Assembly (NCBI GenBank): GCA_020744425.1 | Contig: JAGMUV010000006.1 | Span: 124,001 to 188,000, forward strand | Direction of reading: 5' to 3' | Length of the DNA: 64,000 nt | Source of the DNA: Dactylonectria macrodidyma | Taxonomy: Eukaryota; Ascomycota; Sordariomycetes; Hypocreales; Nectriaceae | In this document: positions 21,290 through 33,049 of the stretch, one piece after another | How the letters are laid out: each line of letters begins with the position of its first letter | How positions within the stretch are numbered: the first letter of the stretch is position 1 | Translations under genes and position numbers: made by a program | Notes under the pieces: model-generated | The model's input: the letters and a program-made list of their open reading frames with translations, nothing else | Database searches by the model: none | Told to the model about the DNA's origin: nothing

Positions 21290-24162
21290 ATGGACGCTGT
21301 TGGTCTCACCGTCGGGGTCGTTGGGCTCGCCAGCCTCTTCAGCTCCTGCCTAGAGGCTGTAGACAAGGTGCAGACCTACCGATCATTCGGGTCTGACTCG
21401 CACGTACTAGACACTAAGTTTAAGGCTGCCAAGGTCCGCCTTGAGGAATGGGGTCGGCGTGTCGGGTTTGAAGGAACGACGCGGTCGGAAGACCATCACC
21501 CTGCTCTCGACAACTGCGATATATATGTGACGGTACGGGATATTTTACAGATCATTAATACTCTCTGTGATGCGAGCGACGGGTCTGCATACCACACCGA
21601 CCGGGCCATGACACCAAGTGATGATGTCTCGTTGGGCTCGCTCCGACCCCGGCCTCACGGCATGAGGCGACGGAAGCTGATTTGGACGCTCTGGGGCAAG
21701 ACAGAGCGCACAGATCAGGTCGAGCTGTTCGAAGAGCTGGTGCAACAACTGCATAACTTGGTGTCCGTCGATGCAATGCACCCTACGCTGCCGGTACATG
21801 AGCTGGACACCAGGCGCGCTGGCAACCTCGCATCCGGGTTAGGTGCGTGCGTATCTGAACGCTGCCTCGATGCTCGTCATCTAACGGAAATCAGGAACTT
21901 CCTCAGGCTCTACTTGGCCCGCTGAGCTGCAGCAGATCCTCGCCCGGATTGAAGAGGCGAACAGAGGTAAGTTAAGGCGTTGTTACCGAGTTTCTAGTGT
22001 CAAACTAACGGAGTGAAGCCGAGACGCGACGGGCAATCCACTCCTGGCTCGGCCGCGGGTCCCCAAACGAACGCTACTATGACTCTATCCAGCAGAGGAT
22101 TGTCGGCACCTGCGACTGGATCTTCCACCGGCCCGCGTTCCAGAACTGGCTCGACCAAGATTTCCCCACAGGCGCAAAGCTGCTGTGGATCAATGGACCC
22201 GCGGGGTTCGGCAAGACGATTCTCTGTGCACACGTCGTTGAACGCCTCTCATCCACCCTTAAGACACCCGTCACCCATTTCTTCTTCTCATCTGACTTAG
22301 AGAGCCGCGAAGACCCTTTCGTGGCCGTACGATCATGGGTTTCCCAAGTCGTCTCGCAGCACGGGGGCGCGTTCGAGCACGTCCGCCAGAACTGGGAGGC
22401 TGATTCGGATCCCGTCGCGACCCGTGCGAATACCATTCTGCTCTTCGCACAGCTCCTCCGGGTTATTCCCGGCTGTACATTCCTTGTTGACGGTCTAGAT
22501 GAATGCGCTCACCTAGATAATAACAGCACGTCAGTTACCAAATTCCTCCACGCTGTTATAGACGCGGTCATTGGGACGAACACTCGCGTTCTCGTAGTCA
22601 GTCGCGCCGAGCCTGAGATCCGAACCGCTCTTACAGAGAACATATCCGAAAGCTTTACTGAATACCAAATTACATCCGATGACGTACGATCTGACACGGC
22701 GGCCTATTCCAGATACATCGTAGATAGGAAGTTACCTAATAAGAGCGACGATATCCGATCTACCCTCTCCAAAGCAATGACCGATCAATGCAAAGGCCAG
22801 TTCGTCTGGCTTACGATGCAAGAGGAATCTTTGTGGCCATGGATGAATGAGAAACAACTGCAGCATGCCATCGAAGATACCCCGACTGAGCTCGATCGTG
22901 TCTACAAGAAGAACTGGACGAGAATCACCCAGTATGGAGAGCGGAAGAGGCTACGTGCGTTTGCCCTCCTGCGCTGGGCGGCATTCGCACTACGGCCACT
23001 TACGGTTTGCGAGATCGCCGAAGCCGTCCTCATCGACGAATGCGAAGACCTGCCGTTAGAAGATCTCCCTGACGCTGCGGATGACGACTACATTAACAGC
23101 GAAATAGTCGGTCTTTGTGGGCCTCTCTTGGAGGTCAGAAGCCAGCACTCGGACACCTCCGCTGGCCTACGAACGGTGCGCCTAACGCACTTTTCCGTCA
23201 AGCAGTACCTGCTGTGTAATCTCCCCACGCCTGGCTGGACGGGGGACCAGCACTTGCGGGATAGATACCAAAACACCTTGCTCGCCAGAGCCTGTCTTCA
23301 CTACATTAACTTCCAGCGAGTTTGGCGAGAGGCCCCGGATCACCCGCCCTGTCTCGGCGTGACATTCCGCGACTACGCAGCGGCGTCTTGGCATCACCAT
23401 ATCAAGTCAGGCTTGCGTACCGATGAGGAGATGTCGACGCTTGTCATCCGATTCCTTGATAGAAGCAATCACGCCTGTAATGGTTGGAGGGCATGGTATG
23501 ATGAACAGAATGTTGGACTTCAGAAACTTGGGGCTGAATCTACCTCACCTGGTCCGCTGTATTATGCCGTGGAACTCGAGTTAATAGGTGCAGCGACCGT
23601 TTTGGTGAAGGAACAGAGTTGTGGCATGAATGAAAGAAACGACCTTGGAAGATCAGCTCTCCATGTTGCAAGCGCAAAGGGGTGCAAAGAAGTCGTGAAA
23701 GTACTCCTTGATGCGAACGCCGATATCACAACTACCGACAAGAATGGGTGGACTCCATTACATTCGGCATCACTAAATGGATATATCGAGGTGGTGAAAC
23801 TGCTTATCGAGAAGGGGACTAGCATCGCCGTTGCTGCCAATGCCGGGGCGACTCCATTGCATTTGGCATCACTAAATGGCCACATTGAGGTGGTAAGGCT
23901 GCTCATCGAGAAGGGTGCTAGCATCACAACCACAGATGAAGACGGGTGGACGCCATTGCATTGGGCATCACAGAATGGACACATCGAGGTGGTCAAGCTG
24001 CTCATTGAGAAGGGTGCTGACGTCGCGGTTGCAAGCAAGAATGGGTGGATAACATTGCATTTGGCAACACAGAATGGACACACCGAGGTGGTCAAGTTGC
24101 TTATTAAGAAGGGTGCTGGCATGACAATCACAGATGAGGATGGGTGGACGCATTGGATTTAG
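21290..24162 (+). CDS. HeLo-NACHT-ankyrin NLR-like protein
   Basis: Exons 21290-21842, 21895-21966 and 22019-24162, both introns 52 nt, 922 aa. I start at MDAVGLTVGVVGLASLF because the HeLo (Het-s/LopB) fold begins there. HeLo covers about residues 1-195; NACHT follows with Walker A GPAGFGKT (268-275) and Walker B LVDGLDEC (364-371); residues 749-922 are 33-residue ankyrin repeats at 23638, 23737, 23836, 23935 and 24034. In fungi these NLRs sense non-self and the HeLo domain kills by membrane attack. The sixth repeat is broken: at about 24148 one base is missing relative to its neighbours, and the protein ends DGWTHWI. In the next frame the repeat goes on as LASLNGHIEVVKL, so the natural protein was longer. 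May be a null allele. Confidence 0.85.
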
Positions 24163-24196
24163 CATCACTAAACGGACACATCGAGGTGGTCAAGCT
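23638..24196 (+). repeat. Ankyrin-coding tandem repeat, 99-bp unit
   Basis: Five full 99-bp units and a sixth partial one. Units 2-5 are close to each other in DNA as well as protein (repeated words such as ATCGAGGTGGT and AAGCTGCTCATCGAGAAGGG), which suggests recent unit exchange. The sixth carries the frame-shifting deletion. Confidence 0.8.
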
Positions 24197-25313
24197 GGCA
24201 TCGAGACCCCATTTGCTGCGTACGAAGAGTCCAACCGGATCATCACGCAACCGACCGCGACAGCACATACATCGGTTCTCCCAGATTCACCAAGATGTCA
24301 ATCTGGCGCGGAGGATAGAGAGCCAACGATCGAGTGTCTTGGTGATCCAACGAATGCTCCGGGTGCCACCTGCCAAAATGCATCCGAAGTTCTAGGTGGA
24401 TCAGAACAGCTTTCAAGCAGGAATAAGATTCTTCATTGACCGATCCTATTCTTATCTGACGTAAGCAAACACGTCTTCGAGTATAGCGATACAGAGCAAG
24501 GCAACATCGATTGCGAATAGGCGCAGCTGCCGTCACGACAGAACTCCTCCGGTCAAGATGATGGCCGGTTCGGCCTGCAGAATCTTTACATTCGATGAGT
24601 TACCGCAGTTGAATGTGCCGACGGGCCGTTCTCCAATAGCTCCTATCACTAGGGTCAGAGGTGGAAATATCGAACCCCATCCCAATGATCAGGCAGACTG
24701 GCCACTGGCTATCTTAAGAGAGGATGAAACTTCATCTAGCTGTGACCCTGACCTAGGTATGAATAGACCTAGCGAGACGGGATCGCTTCCAAGGATGAGT
24801 GCATTTCCACCTGGTTATGGCAACAATCAGGACTGGCTCAGGCCTCGATCATTTCATCCAAGCAGCAAAGGATCAAAGAAGTGAAGCAAGGATTGCATCG
24901 CTTAATAGAGTAATTACAGTCTATAATCAAGTTTTGAATTATTCTTCAACCTTGAGTGCAACTATACATTCAATTATCGAGCGACAAAATTCACCTTGAA
25001 CTTCATATTTAGCTAAGTAATCGTGAAAACAGACAGTACCCCGCTAGAACTTATCGAGCCATTAGAGGTCCACAGCCTTGTTGAAAGAACACAGCATCTG
25101 CAATCCGTACTCCCAAGTCTGATGACTATTCTTGGGGAGACCGCCTCCTACGAGCCCAGCACTTATAGAGATTAAGAAAGCCCTAGTTAGGAATGTTATT
25201 AAATATTACACCTAGGCTTTTAATACCTTAATATTTTAAACAATTAGCATCTTAAAAGATAATAGCCTTATTACTAATCCTCATTTTCTATCTACTTAGA
25301 TTGTTTTTCTTTG
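24163..25313. other. Decayed 3-prime region of the NLR, no intact gene
   Basis: After the frameshift the ankyrin frame runs to about 24196, then out-of-frame ORFs (24144-24395, 24558-24884) with no family features. It may include the lost C-terminus of the NLR. The stretch 24885-25310 is A/T-rich and looks empty. Confidence 0.4.
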
Positions 25314-25695
25314 GGGCCGTTGTTCGCTGCGCTGGTAGCTTTGACTTGAAGTGGATCGAGGCATGGGTTGATGCTATTAATAGGGGAGAGTTTCCTGGAC
25401 TAGCGGATATGTTGCGGACGAGTCTCGCTTCGAAGGCAGCCCTGGCCGTCTCTGCTACGCCTGAATGCTACGCCTGAAGACCACCCTGATAGGTCTCGGC
25501 GGCTAAACGACCTTGGGACTATCCTGTCAAGCTGATACGAGCAGATAAGAAACATAGATGACCTCGAGACCGTGATCTCAATAGGAAAGGAGGCTATCTT
25601 TGCCACACCTGAAGACCATCCTGACCGGACAAGGATGCTGAACAACCTTCAGAGTATGCTGTCAAGATGAACGAGCGGACGGGAAGTACACTAAA
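25314..25695 (+). pseudogene. TPR-repeat protein relic
   Basis: One frame reads WIEAWVDAINRGEFPGLADM, then two TPR units: TPEDHPDRSRRLNDLGTIL, stop, YEQIRNIDDLETVISIGKEA, and TPEDHPDRTRMLNNLQSML. This is the ATPEDHPDRAxxLNNLG repeat of fungal TPR proteins carrying patatin, NB-ARC or CHAT domains. A TGA replaces the conserved Arg of SxRYE (CGA to TGA), and a local duplication of GCTACGCCTGAA also shifts the frame. No effector domain remains. Confidence 0.7.
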
Positions 25696-26589
25696 GATAA
25701 CCTAAGACGCCTGTCGTTTCTGCTGTCTATCGGATCCCTCCCGTCGTCGCATCTTGTACAACCCACTGAGAGCTTTCACGCAGCAATGTTGTCTAAGAAA
25801 CGGCATCAACAGATTAGGTCGGGCTTGTAACGTGTAACACGATTCGTATTCAAGCAGCGCATATGTCAAAGAATCCGCCATTGTATACGCCCTTGCGACA
25901 CCCACCGAAGCACCGATGTTCTCGACGGATGGTGGTCTCTTCCATGTCGTGTGATATGTGCTGCATGAAGCTGCTCAGCAGCCGGCGACTCGGAGCATCG
26001 TTCGGTCGCGGTTCGAGTGGCCGGAAACGCAGGCCGGGGTTCGATCGGTCGACTGGGAGCTGGATCAGCAGGAGGTCGGGGAGGCAGAGTTGGAAGGCGG
26101 CGGGATTGCTGCTCGGGAGACTGAATATCGCTGACGACTCGCTTCTCGGCTCCTGAAGGCTCGGAACTGAGTCCACGCACGAGGCTGTAGCACGTCGGTA
26201 TCAAAAACTGTATCACGTGGAACGCGCAGGAATTGCGGCTGCCGGCGGCATATCGGTATCGGTATGAAAGGTTGGCCGAGTATTTCTGTCAAGTATTTCT
26301 CTCGTTGGCAACTACTGTACGGTACTTGGGAGCAAGGCATGCGGGCATTGCCGCCCGACTCTCCAAGGCACCTACGTCAGAGCTGACTACCACGAACTGC
26401 GTGGATGCCTGGCTCACCTGGAGTCGTGTGATTGGCGGGAGTGCTGGGTAAAATGCGCTTGTTTATTTTTGTTAGATTGGATCATGTACAGAGCACTGGG
26501 TCGGGTGGTCATGTGATCACATCCGAGCTAGATTCTGCTTTCGAGTGTTCCTAGGACACCCTAACAGAAGCTGGATTCTGCTTCGCAAA
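25696..26589. other. Intergenic, no supported gene
   Basis: Overlapping ORFs on both strands (25850-26216, 26233-26451) lack motifs and probably do not code. A 12-bp palindrome ATGTGATCACAT lies at about 26503. Confidence 0.4.
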
Positions 26590-28119
26590 CAAACGCAAGG
26601 TTGACTGGAGACTCATGCCGGTGCTATGTGCCACATATGGACTTCAGTACTATGACAAAGCCATGCTATCTCAGGCTGTACGTATTCGATGTGACCCCAT
26701 CAGACAGCTTACTATTTGCCAACGCCATGGCTGGCAGTCTTTGGCCTTAGAGACAACTTGGACCTCCTCGTAGGCAACCGATACTCCTGGGCAGCGTCCA
26801 TCTTCTATCTAGGCTTCATTGTCGGCGCGTACCCAGCCATGGTCCCTGCCCAACGCTACCCAGTCGAGCGTGTTGCTTCCGGCATCGTTGTCACCTGCGG
26901 CGTTTGCCTGATTTTGACAATTTCCTGCAAGAGCTACCAGGGCATTTACATACAACGCTTCTTCCTCGGGCTTCTTGAGAGCGGCATCAGTCGGGTGTTT
27001 ATGTTGATCGTTGTAAGTATGCCAATACAACGTTGGAACCGCGTCAGTTGTCTGATATCCATATTAGGGAAGTTTCTATAAGAAAAACGAACAGGCAATG
27101 CGAATGGGGTAAGTCACCGGTCCTCCGCGCGGCTAAACACATGCCTAATCCCTCCTTAGAATTTGGCATAGTTGCACTGGATATGTCCCCGTCTTTTCTC
27201 CCTTGATCAACTACGGATTCGGACTCACCAATGGAGGCACGTCGTCATGGCGATATATGTACTACTTCTCTAGTGCTCTTACTATCCTCTGGGGACTCGC
27301 CCTCTTCTTTGTCCTCCCACCCCACCCGGTACGAGTCAAGGGGTTTAACGAGCGAGAACGATACATCCTAGTCGCCCGTCTGCGTACGAATAATTCCGGC
27401 GTGAGGAATACACACCCTAAGGTCGACCAGATCTGGGAGCTTCTCCTGGATCTCAAGTTCTGGGTTGTCTTCTCCATCACCTTCCTGTCCATAATCGCCA
27501 ACGGCCCCATCTCAACGTTTGCGCCCATCATCATCAATGTCATGGGCTTCAGTACCCTCCACTCCCTGCTGCTCGTGATGCCCGCAGGTGCCTATGCGGG
27601 AACCATGCAATTAATCTTTCCGTTCCTTGCCTACAAGTTCCCAGGACTCCGGTCCTACCAGTCTTTATTGCGCAGGTGGGTACGACGCTGGCGGCTCTTC
27701 TTCTCTGGCGTCTCTCGTTGTCATTGACCGGGGCTCTGCTCTTCGCGTGTTACATCCTGCTGTCAGTGGGAACGGGGTATGCTGTGCTCATGGGAATGCA
27801 AATTTCCAACACGGCTGGCTACACGAAGAGGTCCATTGCCTCTTCAGGCATGTATATCTGCTACTGCCTAGGTACGGCATCTCGACTCTCAGTCGTAATC
27901 CAAGCAGCTAACTCATGCCTCAAGAAAACTTTGTGAGGCCTCTGGTCTTCAAGAAGGATAAAGCACCCCGGTACGAATCTGGATTTGCCGTAGTTGTTGT
28001 CACAGCTATTGCCGTTGGTGCTCTGGGGCATGCGGACGAACCGCCAGCGCGACAAGACCGGTACTCTCGAGGGTTTCGATCATGCTTACGAGGATGACTT
28101 GACCGACAAGAAGGAATGA
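26590..28119 (+). pseudogene. MFS transporter pseudogene, Dal5/allantoate-permease type
   Basis: Blocks typical of the anion:cation symporter family appear in order: WRLMPVLCATYGLQYYDKAM, LVGNRYSWAASIFYLGF, RFFLGLLESGIS, SFYKKNEQAMRMGIWHSCTG, SWRYMYYFSSALTILWG, and the C-terminal EGFDHAYEDDLTDKKE. Four canonical introns can be placed (26682-26737, 27013-27067, 27109-27159, 27872-27924). But the frame is lost at about 27670 (before GTTLAALLLWRLSL) and again near 28028, and no clean N-terminal start is seen. Relatives import allantoate, nicotinate, pantothenate or similar acids. If the two shifts are sequencing errors, this is a normal gene. Confidence 0.75.
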
Positions 28120-28417
28120 TTCAAGGCCTATCTCTCACAATCAAGCTGACACCATATAGAATTCTCAGTTTAGGGTTATTCTGTGATACTGACAGATTCT
28201 CCGTCGCACTTCTGCATTTCGGTCGTATGTCAGGCAGTTGGCCAAGGCTGCAATTCACTGTTTCCAATACATAATGTCCCCGTCCACGTGAACTGTTTAG
28301 TCTTGAGGTGCAACACAGGGCTTAGTGCGTAACAGAAGTCTTCACCCTGCCAGGGTCATCCTGGTTATAACGTCTCGAATACGAGATCTGTATTTCCAAC
28401 CTCCTCCAACACAGCAT

Positions 28418-30671
28418 TTACACTAAAGTAACAACCTCCGGAGCTACCACTGCTGGAGCAATGGCCTCCATTTCCCGCACGTAACCCATCCCAATCCTTC
28501 TGTATACCTTCAGACTCTCATCCTCCGGGGTGACGATGATACACCATGCACCAACAAGCTCCCCATCAACCTCACGACCTGAAACTGCAACAAAAGAGAC
28601 CGTGGGGGGATCAGTGGGATACAACGTTGACCGGGAATCCCTAGTACGTGCCGTGTCGTCATGAATACACCAAGCATAGGTAGTATGCTCCATCTGATTC
28701 TTCAAGACAACGGTCATCCATCTTGGTCCGTGGGCTGGCGTGACTTTCAGTCTCTTCCTTTTCTCTACCTTGAACCCGCCAGTTACTCGTATGACCGGCG
28801 CTTCGACTAAAAGGCGACAGCTGGGCCGACTGGTCGTTGTGCTGAGATAATCTTGGTGCTCGACGCCCTTCACGTGGATCAGTCTCCTAGGCGCCTGATC
28901 GAGCTCAAGAGAAAGAAAATGGAGGGTGCCATCTATGCTTGCCCAGGACCAAGAAGGAGCTCTTTCAGGATGGCTTTTTCCCTCTCCGGTCCCGTACCAC
29001 AACAGCGATCTCTCAATGTCCTCATGGAATACCCCGCAGTGATGGTGTCTGTCCTCGGGTCTATTTATCATCTTCGTCCACACTTCAACAACGCCGGCAA
29101 GAGCAACGAGCTTGTCACCCGACTTGGTCATCGCGTACTCTGTGTATCGCGAGACTAGCTTCAGCCACATGGTGTGCACATCAGGCTCGCTGCCTGCCTG
29201 CCGAAAGATGGCGGCTGTAGTCTCTGCAACCGATTTTTCGATCTCCAGGGTCCGATGCTCGCACTCCCAGAACAGACGATTCTCGACAAAGTGGAGGATC
29301 CTGGGAGATAAAGTGAGCTCCTGAAGGATCCATGCTCGTCGACTGATCTCGCTCTGTAGGAATCTTTGGCGGATCATTCCCTCATCCAAGTCCGGCAATG
29401 ACAGGACGAAATCGGGACCTCCTCGCTTGGGTGATATGTGAAGAGTAGATGCCACCTGGCTCCTCCACAGAAAGCCCTCGTTGCACTGGCCAGCCGAATG
29501 GGCGGCGATGGTGAAGGTCGAGTTCATGTATATGGATCCCATCTTTGCCGACTGCTCCAGCCATTCTTGACGGTCGTCCTGGACGATGCAAAGAGAGTCG
29601 ATCCAAAGATGCTTGATACCAAGGGCTTTTGCTACCAGGACCGTGTCTTGAAATGTCCGTGGCAGATCCATCAAACGGAAGCCATTTAATCGGTCAGTAA
29701 ACGTATCTTTGGTTGTCTTGAGCGTCAAGGCGCCGCCCCATCGATGACTGAGTGCGATGTAGGATCCGAACTGAGTGCCATGCGTTTCCAGAAGACGGAG
29801 GTGAATAGATTCCGATGTCGAAGTGTCCAGGATTTCAATGACTCGGTCCGGAAGAATAGGCGGCTGATCCTTGGGCAATGACTGCGAGCCTGTAGAACTC
29901 GGCTGCGTGTACTGAGATGCACACATCCTGCAGGCAGGCGAGTTGATGATCCGTTGAAGCTCTGCTGTAAGACGGGGGAGCAGTGGCGATGCAGAGATGG
30001 GCACGGGGTGTTTCTTGAGCACCTTGTCCGCGACTGACAGGTCCTCTTTGCCGGCTGCTGCTTGAATATCGTATGTCAGTCAAGCTCAGTAAGGATCACA
30101 TTCTCAACCCCCAACGGCAGTTTCGTTTGAGGCGTGACATACCTTTCTCGGTACAAACACTAAACGTCCCTAGATCCCAGTCACGCTTTCCGCTTTCCGT
30201 CTCTTCCCAGTCTTCCGGGAGCGGGACCTGGAAGTCCAGCTGCCCGTTCTCCAAGGCCAGGCATACCGGAAGATCGGGCGGGGCATCCTTGTTACCCAGC
30301 GTGTAGCGGAAGTCCTCCTTGTACGCATACCCAGATACACCTCGCGTCTGCTGTGCGATCAGCGAGCAGAGTCTACACTCCTTAGCCGTCTCGACGATGT
30401 CGACGTAGTTATCGCGCAAGGTGATTGATGGGCCGCCTTCAGTCAGCTTCGTGATGTCCAGTCTATCACAGGCGTCGCAAAGCGTTTTGATGTCATGCAG
30501 ACGGTGCGCTTTGGTGTAACCCAAGGTTGGCCATTCCCCGCTCGCCGAGTTCCCATCGTAACACGAGAGGCTGGACGTGAGGGCTTCGTCCAGCTGGTAA
30601 GGAGAGTTGGGAGCTTGGCCGAGCCAGAGTGCATTTGGCGATGACTCGTCATCAAGACGAGGGTTGTTCAT
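28418..30671 (-). CDS. HET-domain protein
   Basis: Two exons, 30671-30143 and 30060-28418, intron 82 nt (GTATGT..TCAAG, branch CTGAC), 723 aa. The N-terminal extension has Cys pairs (LCDACDRL; ECRLCSLI), common in this HET subclass, and a linker pair RMCASQ. The HET domain then shows YIALSHRWGG, LWIDSLCIVQDDRQEW, and MGSIYMNSTFTIAAHSA, followed by RAWILQELTLSPRILHF. The layout is that of the large HET subfamily (ALSHxWGG) rather than that of the 2315-4493 gene (LSYEWG). No stop or shift seen, so likely functional. Role in allorecognition or stress-induced cell death inferred from family. Confidence 0.88.
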
Positions 30672-31351
30672 CTTGGATTTTGAGCATTGAGTGAGTTGAA
30701 GCGACTTGAAAGGCCATCCGATGCACAGTGATGGAGATGAGAACCGCTGGTTGATGTGAAGGTCTCTCTAGGCTGCAGCCGACTTCGACCCCGCCACAGT
30801 GACAGAAGGCCCTGTGATTCGTCGTGGTCGACTTCTACAAGTGGTGCAGCACGCAAGTAGACAGAGATGCTAAACCTCTGTACAAAAACATTAGCGGACC
30901 TATTTTAAAGAGTGTACACAATACATAACATAATAAGAGGGCATCAGTCTATTGATGTTTATACTCCTTTAGATTACATCCATCTAATACTACTATACTT
31001 AAATAGGCTATTATCTCTTTCTTTTTTTCTATCTCTCTAACACTATTCCCGTCTCTTCTTTATCATCTTCTCATCTTATCCTCTTCTTTAGCACTTCATA
31101 AGAGACCAATTCGCAGACTTACACACCATGGCACTCTTGGGCTCGTCGGACTCCTCAACAATACCGATTACACTGCAGCCCCCTCTGCCACAATCCTTTC
31201 GACGCCCTATGCTTCCCCGGCCGCTCCTTCTTCCCAGGGCATCTGTGAGATTGGTTGATGCTGCCTTCTCTTGCAAGCTGCTTGCTCACCTGCCCAGTCG
31301 CTCTGGTTCTGCAGCCTGCTCTCGCCACCATTCTCCAAGGCACTTCCCACC
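30672..31351. other. Intergenic, A/T-rich promoter region
   Basis: Upstream of the HET gene. Contains TC-rich and TA-rich tracts near 30880-31080 and, at 31128, an ATG-led frame that seems to duplicate the N-terminus idea of the relic to the right (MALLGSSDSS versus MASLGSVASN), but I could not confirm a gene. Confidence 0.35.
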
Positions 31352-31720
31352 ATGGCCTCTCTGGGCTCAGTCGCCAGCAACCTGACGGCCGCCATGTCGT
31401 CTTCAACCATCGTTGGAAACCGAGCTTGAATTTCTGGCTGTTTAATCCGATGAGCGGCTTCGACCTTACGCATTCATTTTCGCCTGATGGCCCACCAGTA
31501 GCCTCACACTTCACACTCCAGACCATCACCATGCCCGTCACCATTGCCCCTGAGAAAACGGCCTTCATCATCGTCGACATGTAAAACATCTTCTTGTCAC
31601 CTGCCATGTTCGGCGCCACTCGGAACGAATGCCACGATGCGGAGGACCGACTCTTGAGCGATGCCACCCCGCAGCACGCGAGGCCGGAATCTAGATCATC
31701 TACGTGAAGAACTAGGCTTG
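31352..31720 (+). pseudogene. Isochorismatase-like hydrolase relic
   Basis: Starts MASLGSVASNLTAAM; after a frame change it reads FWLFNPMSGFDLTHSFSPDG and MPVTIAPEKTAFIIVDM, then TAA, then NIFLSPAMFG. In the cysteine-hydrolase (isochorismatase) family the block is TALIIVDMQNxFLxP, so TAA stands for CAA (Gln). The catalytic Asp of IVDM is kept, but the Lys and Cys parts are gone. Confidence 0.7.
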
Positions 31721-33049
31721 TTAAGAGAGCTAGCTGGCTTCACCGCCTTCACGGGGAAGTATTTATGGGTCTGGAAAATTTGGCCCAATCAGATGTTATA
31801 AAAGCTGGCGCGTCCCTAAGGCGAATGCGCCCCTATCAATTCGTGATGCGTCCTTATCAATTGCCATTAACAATAGTGTGGACGAGCTAATGGGGGACCT
31901 GGGTCACCTTGAGCTAGAGTAACTACTATTTCCTCATCTATTTATGAGGATGCCGACTATTTGGCCTCCTTATATTCACTCCTCGGGTTCTAGTTGCGGG
32001 ACTATGGGCAGTGAAAGCAGGGCTAGCTAAGAGCTCCTTATCTTCTGCCTCTACTAAGAGTGCTAAGCTCATAGAGTCTTGAGCTCATTTCTAACTTACG
32101 CAGGTCTTATCTACATCGCTGGTAATAACCTCAATCTGGTCTTCTGCGCTGGCTCTTAAAGAAAGTAGAACTAGGCTTAGAGAGGGGCTTAAGGAGGGTG
32201 AGTTAAACTCACTCTTAACTAATGAAACGACCTTGGCGGACGAGGAAGAAACCACACCCAAATGGCTAACTATCTTTCCGGGACCGCTGGGGCCAATCGC
32301 GACTGACGCCGTCTCGCCGCCTCAAGCAGAGGTCGGCAGCGGCTGCTTCCAGCACCACCGCAGGTAAAGATGACAGGTCGGTCTCTTCAAGATAGCTAGA
32401 AAAGTGTCTAATTAGACACTTCATCAGGTTGGGTCGCCGCTGCGGGTTGTGGCAAGGCTCAAAAGATGAAGGTTGCAGTGGCAGATCCGGGCTTGGGCAG
32501 GAGACCAAGGACGCTGCCAGTCGGGCTCGTAGGAAAACGGCGTTTTCGGCCAAATAGGAAGGAAACAGACAAAGGACAGGAAATCTGCGATGAAATTGAT
32601 AGTCATACAGTCTAGAAAACAAAAGTCCGGCCGCATCTAGCAGCTGAGAGGTCTCGTTCCTCTCCAGCTGTTGAAGCTGATGATCCTGATGATGATGTGC
32701 TTCCGAAAACCCCCCCCTGAAATTCCCTGAGATCTTGAGAGTTGAATCTCTAGTCCCCACAACCCTATCAAACCCCTGTCCAGCCCCCTTCGCATCACTA
32801 AGTATTTCCACATGGTTAAGGCTTCCCAAAAGGGTTGTCACCCATGCGGTAATGTGCGACCGTAGTCCGGAGCTCCGGGCCGACACCCTGGTCTACTACA
32901 TCGGGAAGACGAAGTCCGGCAGCCAATTCGAGCACGAGTTGAGCGCAGGCCAGACCAATTGGCCAATCAGAAGAAGTTTTATGCTCCTGTTTCTGACTGA
33001 ATAGAACGCCCTTCGGGCTGAATCAATAATTTGACGGCCCTCTCGTTCC
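31721..33049. other. No supported gene
   Basis: ORFs at 32266-32886 (minus) and 32735-33004 (plus) have no recognisable domain and the minus one lacks composition typical of its neighbours. Likely decayed DNA. Confidence 0.4.

Noticed and set aside
24134..24884. Frames after the broken ankyrin repeat as separate genes
   Set aside because: No domain, frames overlap, and the region is better explained as the decayed tail of the NLR.
25850..26216. Overlapping ORFs on both strands near 26 kb
   Set aside because: Mirror frames in GC-rich DNA with no motif on either strand.
32266..32886. 206-codon frame on the minus strand
   Set aside because: No domain, no clear start context, and no supporting splice signals; probably non-coding.
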